From: Xanthobacter aminoxidans
Lineage (GTDB): Bacteria; Pseudomonadota; Alphaproteobacteria; Rhizobiales; Xanthobacteraceae
Direction: 5' to 3'
DNA: 41,851 nt
Assembly: GCF_023571765.1 (NCBI RefSeq)
Contig: NZ_JAMJXC010000028.1
Location: 1 to 41,851, forward strand
Shown: piece after piece, positions 22,736 to 31,065 of the stretch
Layout of the letters: each line of letters starts with the position of its first letter
How positions within the stretch are numbered: position 1 is the stretch's first letter
Position numbers and translations under genes: made by a program
Notes under the pieces: generated by a model
What the model was told of the DNA's origin: nothing
Seen by the model: only the letters and a program-made list of their open reading frames with translations
Database searches by the model: none

Positions 22736-22906
22736 ATGACCACGAGCATTGTGGTGAAGGCCAACCATGGCTGGCCGGTGAAGGTGACGAAGCTTGATCC
22801 GAAGACCGGCGCGCCGCTGGAGTTTCTGACCGAGATGGTGGAGCCGAACACCGAACGCACCGTCTACTGCCACAACAGCCAGGATCTTCTGATCCACGAG
22901 GTGTAG
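22736..22906 (+). CDS. Small phage protein ending at an in-frame TAG
   Basis: 56 residues: KANHGWPVKVTKLDPKTG in the first half and ERTVYCHNSQDLLIHEV at the end. I recognise this as a widespread small beta-sandwich phage protein that usually continues with a Gln and a short acidic tail (HEVQPxE). Here the Gln codon position is TAG (22904-22906), and the frame continues without a break into the next domain (PDEAPRGLSFGDAL). So the stop may be a CAG-to-TAG change or a readthrough stop. Confidence 0.65.
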   Translation: MTTSIVVKANHGWPVKVTKLDPKTGAPLEFLTEMVEPNTERTVYCHNSQDLLIHEV

Positions 22907-23203
22907 CCGGACGAAGCCCCCCGCGGCCTCTCATTCGGCGATGCGCTGGCGCTGCTGAAGTCCGGCAAGCGCGTGGCCCGCGAGGGGTGGAACGGCAAGG
23001 GCATGTTCTTGTTTCTGGTTCCCGGCTCCACCTTCACGGTCAACCGCGAGCCGCTGCTCTCGATCATGGGCGAGGGCGCCCAGGTTCAGTACCACGCGCA
23101 CATCGATATGAAGACGGCGCAGGGTTACGTGGTGCCCTGGCTCGCTTCCCAGTCCGACCTTCTGTCCAACGACTGGGTGCTCGTCGCCCCCGATAACGTC
23201 TGA
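22907..23203 (+). CDS. DUF2829-domain protein lacking its own standard start
   Basis: About 98 residues counted from just after the TAG. The sequence LSFGDALALLKSGKRVAREG, then WNGKGMFLFLVPGS and a final NDWVLV, is the DUF2829 pattern of small phage proteins. The first usable ATG/GTG in frame is GTG 22973, which would remove the conserved first helix. The reading frame is open from the TAG at 22904-22906 and in the same frame as the preceding gene. Expression may therefore depend on readthrough or on a non-standard CTG start (22946, 22952), or the gene may be a broken fusion. Confidence 0.55.
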   Translation, partial: PDEAPRGLSFGDALALLKSGKRVAREGWNGKGMFLFLVPGSTFTVNREPLLSIMGEGAQVQYHAHIDMKTAQGYVVPWLASQSDLLSNDWVLVAPDNV

Positions 23204-23232
23204 CCCGGCGTCCGCAGGAAGGAACCCGCAAC

Positions 23233-24558
23233 ATGGGCGTGCTCTCGCGCTTCTTCGGTCGCGGGAGCACGGCCCCGGTGCGCGTGGAAGACGCCCGCGT
23301 CGAGCCGACGCTGGTGGCGAAGTCCAACGATACGTCGACCGATGCGCTCCTTTGGCAGGACAGTTTCCTGTCCGTGCCCTCCGTCACCGGCATCCAGATC
23401 AACCAGCAGACCGCCCTCAACGCCTCGGCGGTTATGGCCTGCGTCACCATGCTGGCCGAAGATGTGGCGAAGCTCACGCCCCGCATCCTGCGCAGAAATG
23501 CCGATGGATCCCACACCGAGGCGAAGGACCACTACCTCTACGAGCTGCTGTACCGCCCGAATGCCTGGCAAGATTGGCTGGAATTTGCGGAACAGATGCA
23601 ATGCAGCCTCATCATGCGCGGAAATGCTTTCGCGGTGATCGCCCGCAACGGGCGCGGCCTGCCGGTAAAGCTCATCCCGGTCAATGCGGACTGGGTGGCC
23701 CTGTGGGAAACGGCAGACGGGGATCTGTTCTATCGGGTCACGCCGCAGGGCTTGCACCTCATGGCCGAACTGCGCGATCAGCCGTTCCTCATTCCGTTCG
23801 CGGACATGCTGCACGTCCGCGGCTTCTCCATGAACGGGCTGCTCGGCGTATCCCGCATCGTCCTCGCCCGCGAAGCGATCGGCCTCTTCCTGGCGCAGGA
23901 ACAGCAGGCCGCCCGCTGGATGGCCAACAGCGCCCGCCCGAGCGGCTACCTGACGACCGACGCGAAGCTGACCCCCGAAGGCGCCGCCCGCATGAAGTTG
24001 GACTGGCAGGCGAGTGCGGCCGGCATCCGCAACACGGGCAGCACCCCGGTGCTGGAGCAGGGCGTCAAGTGGCAGGGCATGTCGCTCTCCGCCTCCGACA
24101 TGGAATTCATCGCGTCCCGGCAGTTCCAGCTGCAGGAGATCGCCCGCATCTTCCGTATCCCGCCGCACATGATCGGCGAGCTGTCCCGCTCCACAAACAA
24201 CAACATCACCCAGCAGGGGCAGGAATACGTCAACTACACCATTTCCGGCTTCACCCGCCGCTGGGAGATGAAACTCGACACCACCTTCGATCTGCGCCGC
24301 GAAGGCCTTGAGGTCGATTTTGACATGTCGGAACTGCTGCGGGCCGATCTCGCCAGCCGCATGAACATCTATCGCACCGGCATCATGTCCATGGTGATGA
24401 CGCCGGACGAGGCCCGCATCGACGCCGGCCTGCCCCCGATGGGCGGCGACGCCGCGAAACTCCAGTTCCCGGCCAACATGGCCCGCGACGGCAGCCAGTC
24501 CACCGGGACGGCGCCGGACGATGCAGGGCGGCCGCCCGCCGACCAACCGAAGGATTGA
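23233..24558 (+). CDS. Portal protein (HK97 family)
   Basis: 441 residues with a strong AGGAAGGA ribosome site. Features of phage portals of this family are visible: ASAVMACVTMLAEDVAKL early, HYLYELLYRPNAWQDWLEF, DMLHVRGFSMNGLLGVS and FRIPPHMIGELSRSTNNN near residue 320. Twelve copies form the DNA channel and bind terminase. It is followed after 4 bases by the prohead protease gene, the standard order. Confidence 0.95.
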   Translation: MGVLSRFFGRGSTAPVRVEDARVEPTLVAKSNDTSTDALLWQDSFLSVPSVTGIQINQQTALNASAVMACVTMLAEDVAKLTPRILRRNADGSHTEAKDHYLYELLYRPNAWQDWLEFAEQMQCSLIMRGNAFAVIARNGRGLPVKLIPVNADWVALWETADGDLFYRVTPQGLHLMAELRDQPFLIPFADMLHVRGFSMNGLLGVSRIVLAREAIGLFLAQEQQAARWMANSARPSGYLTTDAKLTPEGAARMKLDWQASAAGIRNTGSTPVLEQGVKWQGMSLSASDMEFIASRQFQLQEIARIFRIPPHMIGELSRSTNNNITQQGQEYVNYTISGFTRRWEMKLDTTFDLRREGLEVDFDMSELLRADLASRMNIYRTGIMSMVMTPDEARIDAGLPPMGGDAAKLQFPANMARDGSQSTGTAPDDAGRPPADQPKD

Positions 24559-24562
24559 GCCC

Positions 24563-25864
24563 ATGCCCGCACCCGCGAAGCCGCGCAAGCCGTCGCGCGC
24601 CGCCCAGCCGTCGGCGGCCGAGATCGTGGATATCCGCGAGTTCCGCGCCCGCGCCCGCCGCGGAGAGGCGGCGGCAGGCGCAGTGCGCACCTATCCGGTC
24701 CTGCGCCTGCTCGAAACTGCGGCCGGCCAGGCCGACGACAGCCGCGTCGTGTCCTTCGTCTTCTCCGACGACTCGGTGGACCGCTATGGCGACACCATCG
24801 ATCAGCGCGGCTGGGTGCTGGATTCCTACCGCGCCAACCCCGTCGTGCTGTTCGGTCACAACGACAAGCAGGCCGCCAACGTCGTCGGGAAAGTGCTGAA
24901 CCTGCGCGTCGAGGGCAACCGCCTCATCGGCGATGTGGAGTTCGCTGCGGCGGATGTGAATCCGGAGGCGGACGTGGTGTTCCGCCTGGTCAAGGGCGGC
25001 TTTCTCAACTGCGTCTCCGTCGGCTTCCAGCCGCTGGAATGGTCCCTTTCCAAGGACAGGAGCCGCCCGGGCGGCGTGGACTTCAAGAAGCAGGAACTGC
25101 TCGAACTCTCCATCGTGCCCGTGCCGGCCAACGCGAACGCGCTGGTGCAGGTGCGCGCGGCCGGCATCGCCGCCAGCCGTGTCGCCCTCGGCATGACGGC
25201 GGCCCGCGACGCTGACATCCGCGAGATCAAGGGCCTCTATGAGGTCTCCTGGCTGGCCTGCCTCCTCGCCGACCTGTCGTGGCTCGAGGAAATGGTCGAG
25301 TGGGAGGCGGACTATGAGGGCGACGACAGCCCCGTGCCCGCCATGCTCACCCAGGCCCTCCAGCAGCTCGGCGCCACTCTGGTGGCCATGACCGAGGAAG
25401 AGGTGGCCGAGCTTCTCGCCGAGGAGGATTCGGAGAAGTCCTTCGCCGCCGTGGCCCGCAAGGCGCTGGACGCGCGCAAGGCCGGCAGTGTGACGCCGGC
25501 CCCGGCCGAGGACCGCGCGGCGCTCCAGCCCGGTGAAACGGTCCTCACGCTCAAGCAGGTGTCCGCCCTCATCAAGGGCGTCTTCGCCGGCGACCTCTCC
25601 GCCAGCACGGCCCGCGCCGCGGCAGCGCCCGTCACCCGGCAGGGCAAGGTGCTGTCGGCCGCCAACGAACAGACCCTGCGCGATGCCCACGGCATGATCG
25701 CGGAGGGCTGCGCCAAGATCCTCGGTCTCATCGGCGAGCCCGACGAAGGCGGGGAAAGTGAGGGCGCCGCCGAGGAAAAGGCTGCCGCGGCCCGCCGCCG
25801 CCGCGCCGCGGCGGTGCGCCTCAAGCACGGCAACGACAACACCCCGGAAAGCCCGCCCACCTGA
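24563..25864 (+). CDS. Prohead protease (S78) with long C-terminal extension
   Basis: 433 residues from ATG 24563. The protease domain covers the first 210 residues: FSDDSVDRYGDTIDQRGW, the catalytic His99 in LFGHND and Ser152 in NCVSVGFQP. HK97 gp4-type proteases are near 200-250 residues, so the remaining 200 are extra. They are acidic and helical (AEEEVAELLAEEDSEK-like composition, EGAAEEKAAAARRRR near the end), as in scaffolding proteins. I infer a protease-scaffold fusion; the capsid protein nonetheless also has its own long N-terminal region. Confidence 0.85.
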   Translation: MPAPAKPRKPSRAAQPSAAEIVDIREFRARARRGEAAAGAVRTYPVLRLLETAAGQADDSRVVSFVFSDDSVDRYGDTIDQRGWVLDSYRANPVVLFGHNDKQAANVVGKVLNLRVEGNRLIGDVEFAAADVNPEADVVFRLVKGGFLNCVSVGFQPLEWSLSKDRSRPGGVDFKKQELLELSIVPVPANANALVQVRAAGIAASRVALGMTAARDADIREIKGLYEVSWLACLLADLSWLEEMVEWEADYEGDDSPVPAMLTQALQQLGATLVAMTEEEVAELLAEEDSEKSFAAVARKALDARKAGSVTPAPAEDRAALQPGETVLTLKQVSALIKGVFAGDLSASTARAAAAPVTRQGKVLSAANEQTLRDAHGMIAEGCAKILGLIGEPDEGGESEGAAEEKAAAARRRRAAAVRLKHGNDNTPESPPT

Positions 25865-25920
25865 GAATCGCCGCCCGCTGAGGGCGAACGAACCCCCTCC
25901 CACCCTGGCGAGGGCCCCCG

Positions 25921-25950
25921 AGCCGCCCCGGCATCCGAGGCGGCTTTTTT
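25921..25950 (+). terminator. Rho-independent terminator between protease and capsid genes
   Basis: AGCCGCC (25921-25927) pairs with GGCGGCT (25939-25945), followed by six Ts (25945-25950). It stands 22 bases before the capsid ATG. A terminator here would reduce read-through from the portal/protease genes, or the capsid gene may have its own promoter upstream of it in the 25865-25920 stretch, where I see no clear one. Confidence 0.75.
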
Positions 25951-25972
25951 CATGTCCATGAAAGGTAGACAG

Positions 25973-27376
25973 ATGGACAAGCTTCTTGAGCTCCGCCAGG
26001 CCCTCGGCAAGGCGATCGACGACCTGAACACCGATTCCATCATCGGCGACGAGACCCTCTACAAGGCCAAGGAAGCCGAAATCACCGACCTGCTCGGCCA
26101 GATCGACCGCCTCGAGCGCGCCCGCAAGGCCTCCGCCAACCTCGCCCGCCCGGTGAACCCCGCCATCACCGGCGGTTCCACGCTCCCCGCCGTGGAAGAC
26201 GGGGCTCTCTCCGACGTCGGGGCGGTCGCTGTCGCGGCGCGCGCCCAGCATTCCTGGACCGACCGGGACTATGTGCGCGAGGCCCGCTCAGTTCTCGGTT
26301 TCCAGTTCGACGGCGAGCAGCACTTCCGCAGCTTCGGCGATCAGCTCCTCGCGGTCTACCAGCACTACAATCCCACGCAGCGCGTCACCGATCCGCGCCT
26401 GAAGCTCGCCCCGAACACGTCCATCCGCGCGCCCTCTGGTGCCGCCGTGTCCGACCCGACCTCGGGCGGCTTCCTGGTGCAGACGGACTTCTCGACGGCC
26501 ATCTTCGCCCGCGCCTACAGCGTCGGCGAGATTCTGAAGCAGACCCAGAAGCTCACCATCTCCAACGATGCCAACGGTATCAAGATTCCCGGCATCGACG
26601 AGACCAGCCGCGCCACCGGCTCGCGCTGGGGTGGCGTGCAGTCCTACTGGGTTGGTGAGGGCACCACCGTTACCCCCACCAAGCCCAAGTACCGGCTCAT
26701 TGAGCTGGACCTCAAGAAGCTCATGTCGACCATGTACGTCACTGACGAGATGCTGCGCGACGCGTCGGTGCTTTCTACCGTCGCCATGCAGGCCTTCTCC
26801 GAGGAAATCACCTTCATGACGGAAGACTCCGTCTATCGCGGCTCCGGCTCCGGCATGCCGCTCGGCTTCCTGAATGCGCCGGCGAAGGTGACGGTGGACA
26901 AGGAGACCGGCCAGGCGGCGAAAACCATCGTCTACGACAATATCCTCAACATGTGGTCGCGCATGTGGGGCCGCTCGCGGTCGAACGCGGTCTGGTACAT
27001 CAACCAGGACGTGGAGCCGCAGCTCTATAGCCTGTCGCAGGTCATCGGCACCGCCGGCGTCCCGGTCTACCTGCCGCCGAATGGTATCTCCGGCAATCCC
27101 TACGGCATGCTCTTCGGCCGCCCCGTGATCCCGGTGGAATATGCCGAGACCCTCGGCACCGAGGGCGACATCTCCCTGGTCGACATGTCTCAGTATGTGC
27201 TGGCGGACAAGGGCGGCGTGCAAGCGGCCTCCTCCATGCACGTCGCCTTCCTCACCGACGAAATGGTGTTCCGCATCAGCTATCGCGTCGATGGCGAGCC
27301 GATCTGGCACGCCCCGCTCATTCCCTTCAAGGGCACCAAGACCCAGTCGCCCTTCATCACCCTCGCCTCGCGCTGA
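25973..27376 (+). CDS. Major capsid protein (HK97 fold)
   Basis: 467 residues from ATG 25973, chosen over ATGs at 25952 and 25958 because AAAGG lies 8 bases before it. The first 120 residues are a helical delta-domain (LLELRQALGKAIDDLNTDS, then EITDLLGQIDRLERARK), normally removed by the protease. The body shows HK97-fold segments: SGGFLVQTDFSTAIF, YVTDEMLRDASVLST and GMPLGFLNAPAKVTVDK. The C-terminal part includes NPYGMLFGRPVIPVEYAE, the last-strand region of these proteins. Confidence 0.95.
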   Translation: MDKLLELRQALGKAIDDLNTDSIIGDETLYKAKEAEITDLLGQIDRLERARKASANLARPVNPAITGGSTLPAVEDGALSDVGAVAVAARAQHSWTDRDYVREARSVLGFQFDGEQHFRSFGDQLLAVYQHYNPTQRVTDPRLKLAPNTSIRAPSGAAVSDPTSGGFLVQTDFSTAIFARAYSVGEILKQTQKLTISNDANGIKIPGIDETSRATGSRWGGVQSYWVGEGTTVTPTKPKYRLIELDLKKLMSTMYVTDEMLRDASVLSTVAMQAFSEEITFMTEDSVYRGSGSGMPLGFLNAPAKVTVDKETGQAAKTIVYDNILNMWSRMWGRSRSNAVWYINQDVEPQLYSLSQVIGTAGVPVYLPPNGISGNPYGMLFGRPVIPVEYAETLGTEGDISLVDMSQYVLADKGGVQAASSMHVAFLTDEMVFRISYRVDGEPIWHAPLIPFKGTKTQSPFITLASR

Positions 27377-27463
27377 GCGAGACACCCGGGCGCGGCGCTC
27401 GTCGTCGCGTCCGCCCTTCGGGCCGCTGGTGTGGCCCATCCCTCATAGAAAAGGCCACTCACC

Positions 27464-27955
27464 ATGGCTCGTCAGTTCTCGCTCGTCGCCCAGGCGAAGC
27501 CGGTCTCGGCCCTCGCCCCCGCTACCGATGCCGCCGGCCGCACCGGCGGCTACGTTTCGCTCAAGACCGCCCACAAGGCCTACGTCGTCGCCCACATCAC
27601 CCAGGGCAACGCCGCCACCATCGCGCTGTCCCTGTCGCAGGCGACCAGCGTCGGCGGCGCCAACGCCAAGCCCGTCAGCAACGTCATGCCCATCTGGTCC
27701 AATCTGGACGTGGCGGCCGGCGATGCGCTCGTCGCCCGCACCGCGGCGGCCTCCTACACCACCGATGCCGGCGTGAAGAACAAGATCGTCATCTTCGAGA
27801 TCACGCCCGAGGCGGTGCTGGACGTTGCCAACGGCTTCGACTGCCTCGCCGTGGTCACCGGTGCATCGAACGCTGCCAACATCACCTCGGCGCAGATCAT
27901 CGTGGTGCCCGGCCGCTACCAGCAGGCCACCCCGCCCTCCGCCGTCATCGACTGA
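27464..27955 (+). CDS. Probable virion structural protein
   Basis: 163 residues, alternating hydrophobic and small residues (GGYVSLKTAHKAYVVAHITQ, NKIVIFEITPEAVLDVANGF), predicted mainly beta. Directly after the capsid gene, where head-decoration proteins are usually encoded. No family recognised, so decoration is an inference from place and composition. Confidence 0.65.
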   Translation: MARQFSLVAQAKPVSALAPATDAAGRTGGYVSLKTAHKAYVVAHITQGNAATIALSLSQATSVGGANAKPVSNVMPIWSNLDVAAGDALVARTAAASYTTDAGVKNKIVIFEITPEAVLDVANGFDCLAVVTGASNAANITSAQIIVVPGRYQQATPPSAVID

Positions 27956-27962
27956 GCCCCGC

Positions 27963-27982
27963 GGGCCGGTTTCGGCCGGCCC
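27963..27982 (+). terminator. Weak terminator-like hairpin
   Basis: GGGCCGG (27963-27969) and CCGGCCC (27976-27982) form a 7-bp stem around TTTCGG, followed by CCTTCCTTCT, which is pyrimidine-rich but poor as a U tract. Possibly an attenuator or RNA-stability element after the abundant capsid transcript. Confidence 0.35.
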
Positions 27983-28041
27983 CCTTCCTTCTCCGAACCG
28001 TCTGAAAGACGGCCGGGTGACCGGCCGGCAAGGAGAGCCCC

Positions 28042-28785
28042 ATGGGCACCAAGAGCAAATACGGCCCCGGCCGCGTCCTGACCTATTTCGACGACGTCAC
28101 CTTCGAGACCACGGGCCGCGTCGCGCCCCTCGTCTACAACGACGATTTCGTCGGTGCCGGCCGCCTCGTGGTGCCGGCCGCCGGCTCCGCCGAAAGCGGC
28201 ATGGACTGGGTCAAGAAGATCGTCGGCGCCGCCCCGCCCACCGTCGCGGGCGTGGCCTCGGCGGTCGGCGGCCAGGTGGCCTGCGCGCTCACCGCCACGT
28301 CCGAGAAGCAGGACGCGGTGCTCTATTGGGGCGACCAGAAGGCCCTCGACATCACCAAGGGGCTCGTCTTCGAGACGCGCATCCGCCTGTCGGTGCTGCC
28401 CAGCGTCGCCGGCGTCCAGGCCGTCGCCGGCCTCTGCTCCGACTGGATCGACAGCCCGGACAACAACACCTGCTATGCGCAGTTCCAGGCCAACGGCTCG
28501 GGCCTGCTCTATTTCCGCGCCTTCGACGGCAGCACCCCCACGTCCGTCTCCACGGGTGTGACCCTCACCACGGCCGACTGGGCCATCCTGCGCATCGATG
28601 CCTCGGACGTCACCAACGTGCGGTTCTATGTGAACGGCAAGCAGGTCTCGGCCGAGAATGCCGTCAATTTCGCCGCCACCGGCACCCTCGCGGTGCTCCA
28701 GCCCTACAACGGCGTTTACAAGCCCTCCGGCACCGGCGTCGGCAGCATCGTCACCGACTACGTGCGGGCCTGGCAGAACCGCTGA
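28042..28785 (+). CDS. Probable virion protein with lectin-like (LamG/ConA) beta-sandwich
   Basis: 247 residues. From about residue 85 the order of strands (KGLVFETRIRLSVLPS, FQANGSGLLYFRAFDG, WAILRIDASDVTNVRFYVNG) is characteristic of laminin-G/concanavalin-A-like domains, which often bind sugars. In a head gene cluster it may be an exposed capsid decoration that sticks to cells or surfaces. The N-terminal 80 residues lack a recognisable motif. The fold call is by eye. Confidence 0.5.
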   Translation: MGTKSKYGPGRVLTYFDDVTFETTGRVAPLVYNDDFVGAGRLVVPAAGSAESGMDWVKKIVGAAPPTVAGVASAVGGQVACALTATSEKQDAVLYWGDQKALDITKGLVFETRIRLSVLPSVAGVQAVAGLCSDWIDSPDNNTCYAQFQANGSGLLYFRAFDGSTPTSVSTGVTLTTADWAILRIDASDVTNVRFYVNGKQVSAENAVNFAATGTLAVLQPYNGVYKPSGTGVGSIVTDYVRAWQNR

Positions 28786-28836
28786 TCCTGACGCCCGCCG
28801 GCACCCCGGCGGGCGCTTCCCCTCAAGGAGGCTGCC

Positions 28837-29181
28837 GTGGCCCGCGCCATCAATCTTCAGACCGCCGCTGCGGTGATCGCCAATGGCGCAAGCCAGAGCG
28901 ACGTCATCAACGTGGCGCCGCTGGTGCCCGTCGGCATCATCCTGCCCGCCCTCTGGACCACGGCCGCGCTCACCTTTCTCGTGAGCGTCGACGGCACCAC
29001 CTTCTATCCGCTGCAGGACATGTCCGGCGAAGTGTCTGTGACCGTCGGTGCCGGCCAATATGCGGCGCTCGACCCCGCCATCTTCATCGGCATCATCTCC
29101 ATGAAGCTGCGCTCGGGCACCGCCGCCCTTCCGGTGAACCAGGGTGCCGACCGCGCCTTCACGCTCGTGAGCAAGGTCTGA
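28837..29181 (+). CDS. Small virion-associated protein
   Basis: 114 residues from GTG 28837 with a strong AAGGAGG. Beta-rich: ALTFLVSVDGTTFYPLQDM, then FIGIISMKLRSGTAALPVNQ. I have seen this 'FIxIxSxKLRSGTxxxPVxQ' ending in small proteins beside head-tail connector genes. Function unknown, likely structural. Confidence 0.6.
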   Translation: MARAINLQTAAAVIANGASQSDVINVAPLVPVGIILPALWTTAALTFLVSVDGTTFYPLQDMSGEVSVTVGAGQYAALDPAIFIGIISMKLRSGTAALPVNQGADRAFTLVSKV

Positions 29182-29184
29182 GCC

Positions 29185-29829
29185 GTGGCGCTCGACATCA
29201 TCACCACCATCGTCATGCCGGCGTCCACGGCGGACCTCGTCACCCTCGACGATGTGAAGACCGAGCTTGAGATCACCGGCACCGCAGCCGACGCATGGCT
29301 CAACAAGGTCATCTCGCGCGCCAGCGCGGCGGCGGCGCAATACTGCAACCGCACGCTGGTGCAGGAGGTGGTGAAAGACGAGTTCTGGGCGGGCCGCGAC
29401 GGCTATCCCTGGGTGCTGCCCGGCGGCGTCGCGCCCCTGCAGCTCACCCGCTGGCCGGTCACGGCGGTCGACTCCGTCCTCGAGAACGGCGTCGTACTGT
29501 CCGACCCGGCTGATTACCGGCGCCAGCCCGGCACTGGCCACCTGATCCGCCTCGATGGCAACAGCTGGCCGCGCAAGTGGCCGGCCCTTCCCATCGTCGT
29601 GCAATACACCGCCGGCTATTCCCCGATCCCGGACGACCTGCAGGACGCCGTGATCCGCATGGTGAAGGCCCGCTGGTTCCTGCGCCAGCGCGACCCGCTG
29701 CTGCGGCAGGAAGAGACGCCCGGCGTCTATTCCGCCACCTACTGGGTCTCCACGGGCGCGGACGGCGCCATCACGCCTGATGTCTCCGACCTGCTCGACA
29801 ATTACCGTGTCCCGGTTGCCTGCGCATGA
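29185..29829 (+). CDS. Head-tail connector (gp6-like)
   Basis: 214 residues from GTG 29185. LVTLDDVKTELEITGTAADA, followed by WLNKVISRASAAAAQYCNRT, is the hallmark start of gp6-like connector/adaptor proteins, whose ring docks under the portal. The later YTAGYSPIPDDLQDAVIRMV matches the same family. The end overlaps the next gene (ATGA). Confidence 0.85.
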   Translation: MALDIITTIVMPASTADLVTLDDVKTELEITGTAADAWLNKVISRASAAAAQYCNRTLVQEVVKDEFWAGRDGYPWVLPGGVAPLQLTRWPVTAVDSVLENGVVLSDPADYRRQPGTGHLIRLDGNSWPRKWPALPIVVQYTAGYSPIPDDLQDAVIRMVKARWFLRQRDPLLRQEETPGVYSATYWVSTGADGAITPDVSDLLDNYRVPVACA

Positions 29830-30182
29830 CGCCGGAACAGGCCATCTCCGCCCTCGATCGTCATCTCGCCGCCGGCGGGCAGGATGCGGTGTTGCGCCGC
29901 TGGACCGGCAGCGGCTCCGCTCGCACGCCCGTCGACGTGGCGGTGCGCGTCCGCGCGCAGGATTATCGGGTGGAAGAACTCGTGGGCGGCATCGAGCAGG
30001 GCGACACCCGCGTCGTCCTTTCGCCCACGCAGATCGTCGCCGCCGGCTGGCCCGGCCCGCAAGGCTGGCCCCGCAATGGCGACGCCATCGTCATCGCCGG
30101 CCGCGAGCGCGACATCATCTCGGCGCCGCCGCAGGTGCTGAACGGCGTGGTCGTGCGCATCGAAATGGTGGTTCGCGGCTGA
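29826..30182 (+). CDS. Probable head-tail joining/stopper protein
   Basis: 118 residues. Beta-rich sequence (VDVAVRVRAQDYRVEELVGG, DTRVVLSPTQIVAAG) with a C-terminal IISAPPQVLNGVVVRIEMVV. The composition and the spot between the gp6-like connector and the next neck gene fit a stopper/head-closure protein (FII- or gp16-like). Family not certain. Confidence 0.65.
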   Translation: MTPEQAISALDRHLAAGGQDAVLRRWTGSGSARTPVDVAVRVRAQDYRVEELVGGIEQGDTRVVLSPTQIVAAGWPGPQGWPRNGDAIVIAGRERDIISAPPQVLNGVVVRIEMVVRG

Positions 30183-30853
30183 TGGCCATCCGCTCCCGGA
30201 TCACGCCCATCAATCGGGATGTGATGCTGCGCCTGTGCCCGACGCTCGACCCGAAAGAGCGCTCCCGCCGCGTTGCCGCCTATGCGCGGGATGCTCTGGC
30301 CGAGGCGCAGGAGGCGAACCGGCAGGCGTCGGGCGGCGTGCCCGGCCACACCACTTTCGTCGACGGCCGCGAGGGCGCGCCGCTGGAGAGCGTCAACCCG
30401 GACAATGGCGTCATCGTCTTCCGCTTCGAGCTCGTCACCGACCTGCTCGCCTGGATCGACAATACGCTTCAGGCCCACTCGCCGGTGCGCAGCGGACGTT
30501 ACCAGCGCTCGCACGTGCTCATCGCCGACGGCACCGCAGTGGACCCGGAAGGGCCCATCCCCGATGCGTCGGAATATGTGTTCGTGAACACCCAGCCCTA
30601 CGCCCGCAAGATCGAGCGCGGCCTGTCCCGGCAGGCGCCGGACGGCGTCTATGAGGCTGTCGCGGCGCTGGCCTCGCGCCGCTTTGGCAACGTCGCCCGC
30701 ATCCGCTTCGGCTTCCGCTCGCCCTTGTTCGGCGACATCGACGCCTGGGCCTCACGCACCGGCATGAAGTCGCCGCAGGCCTCCCGCAACCGCCCCGGCG
30801 CCCAGCGCCGCGCCTGGCTGAACCGCCAGCCCGCCATCGTCGTCACGAGGTAA
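30182..30853 (+). CDS. Neck/tail-completion-type protein
   Basis: 223 residues from ATG 30182 (one-base overlap with the stop before). It contains LLAWIDNTLQAHSPVRSGRY and an 'SEYVFVNTQPYARKIERGLS' segment. The 'PVRSGxYxxSHxxxxDG ... NxxPYARxIE' pattern is typical of HK97 gp10-like minor tail or neck proteins. It probably helps link head and tail. Confidence 0.7.
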   Translation: MAIRSRITPINRDVMLRLCPTLDPKERSRRVAAYARDALAEAQEANRQASGGVPGHTTFVDGREGAPLESVNPDNGVIVFRFELVTDLLAWIDNTLQAHSPVRSGRYQRSHVLIADGTAVDPEGPIPDASEYVFVNTQPYARKIERGLSRQAPDGVYEAVAALASRRFGNVARIRFGFRSPLFGDIDAWASRTGMKSPQASRNRPGAQRRAWLNRQPAIVVTR

Positions 30854-30858
30854 GCCAA

Positions 30859-31065
30859 ATGATCAGGACGATGGCGTTTCGGCGGTTCCTCCCGGCGATG
30901 CGGAGGGTCGGACCGCACAAAAAGCAGCTGCCTGGCCCTTATCAGATGGACATTTATCTCAGGTTGCGACGCAGGCCCTATGGGGCTGCTGCTCGGCTCC
31001 GTTCAAAGCCTGCCAGCGATTTGCTTTGGAATCGGCCACCTCGGCGCGGGAAAAGGTGGGTCTGA
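30859..31065 (+). CDS. Small basic hypothetical protein
   Basis: 68 residues, rich in arginine and lysine. ATG 30859 follows GAGGTAAG, and the stop overlaps the next gene's ATG (TGATG), so coupling is possible. The sequence does not resemble a phage family I know and could be chance; it fills an otherwise empty 211-base interval. Confidence 0.35.
   Translation: MIRTMAFRRFLPAMRRVGPHKKQLPGPYQMDIYLRLRRRPYGAAARLRSKPASDLLWNRPPRRGKRWV

Noticed and set aside
27916-29604. Leftward open frame of over 560 codons opposite the head genes
   Set aside because: It covers several plus-strand genes with good ribosome sites and has no recognisable motif.
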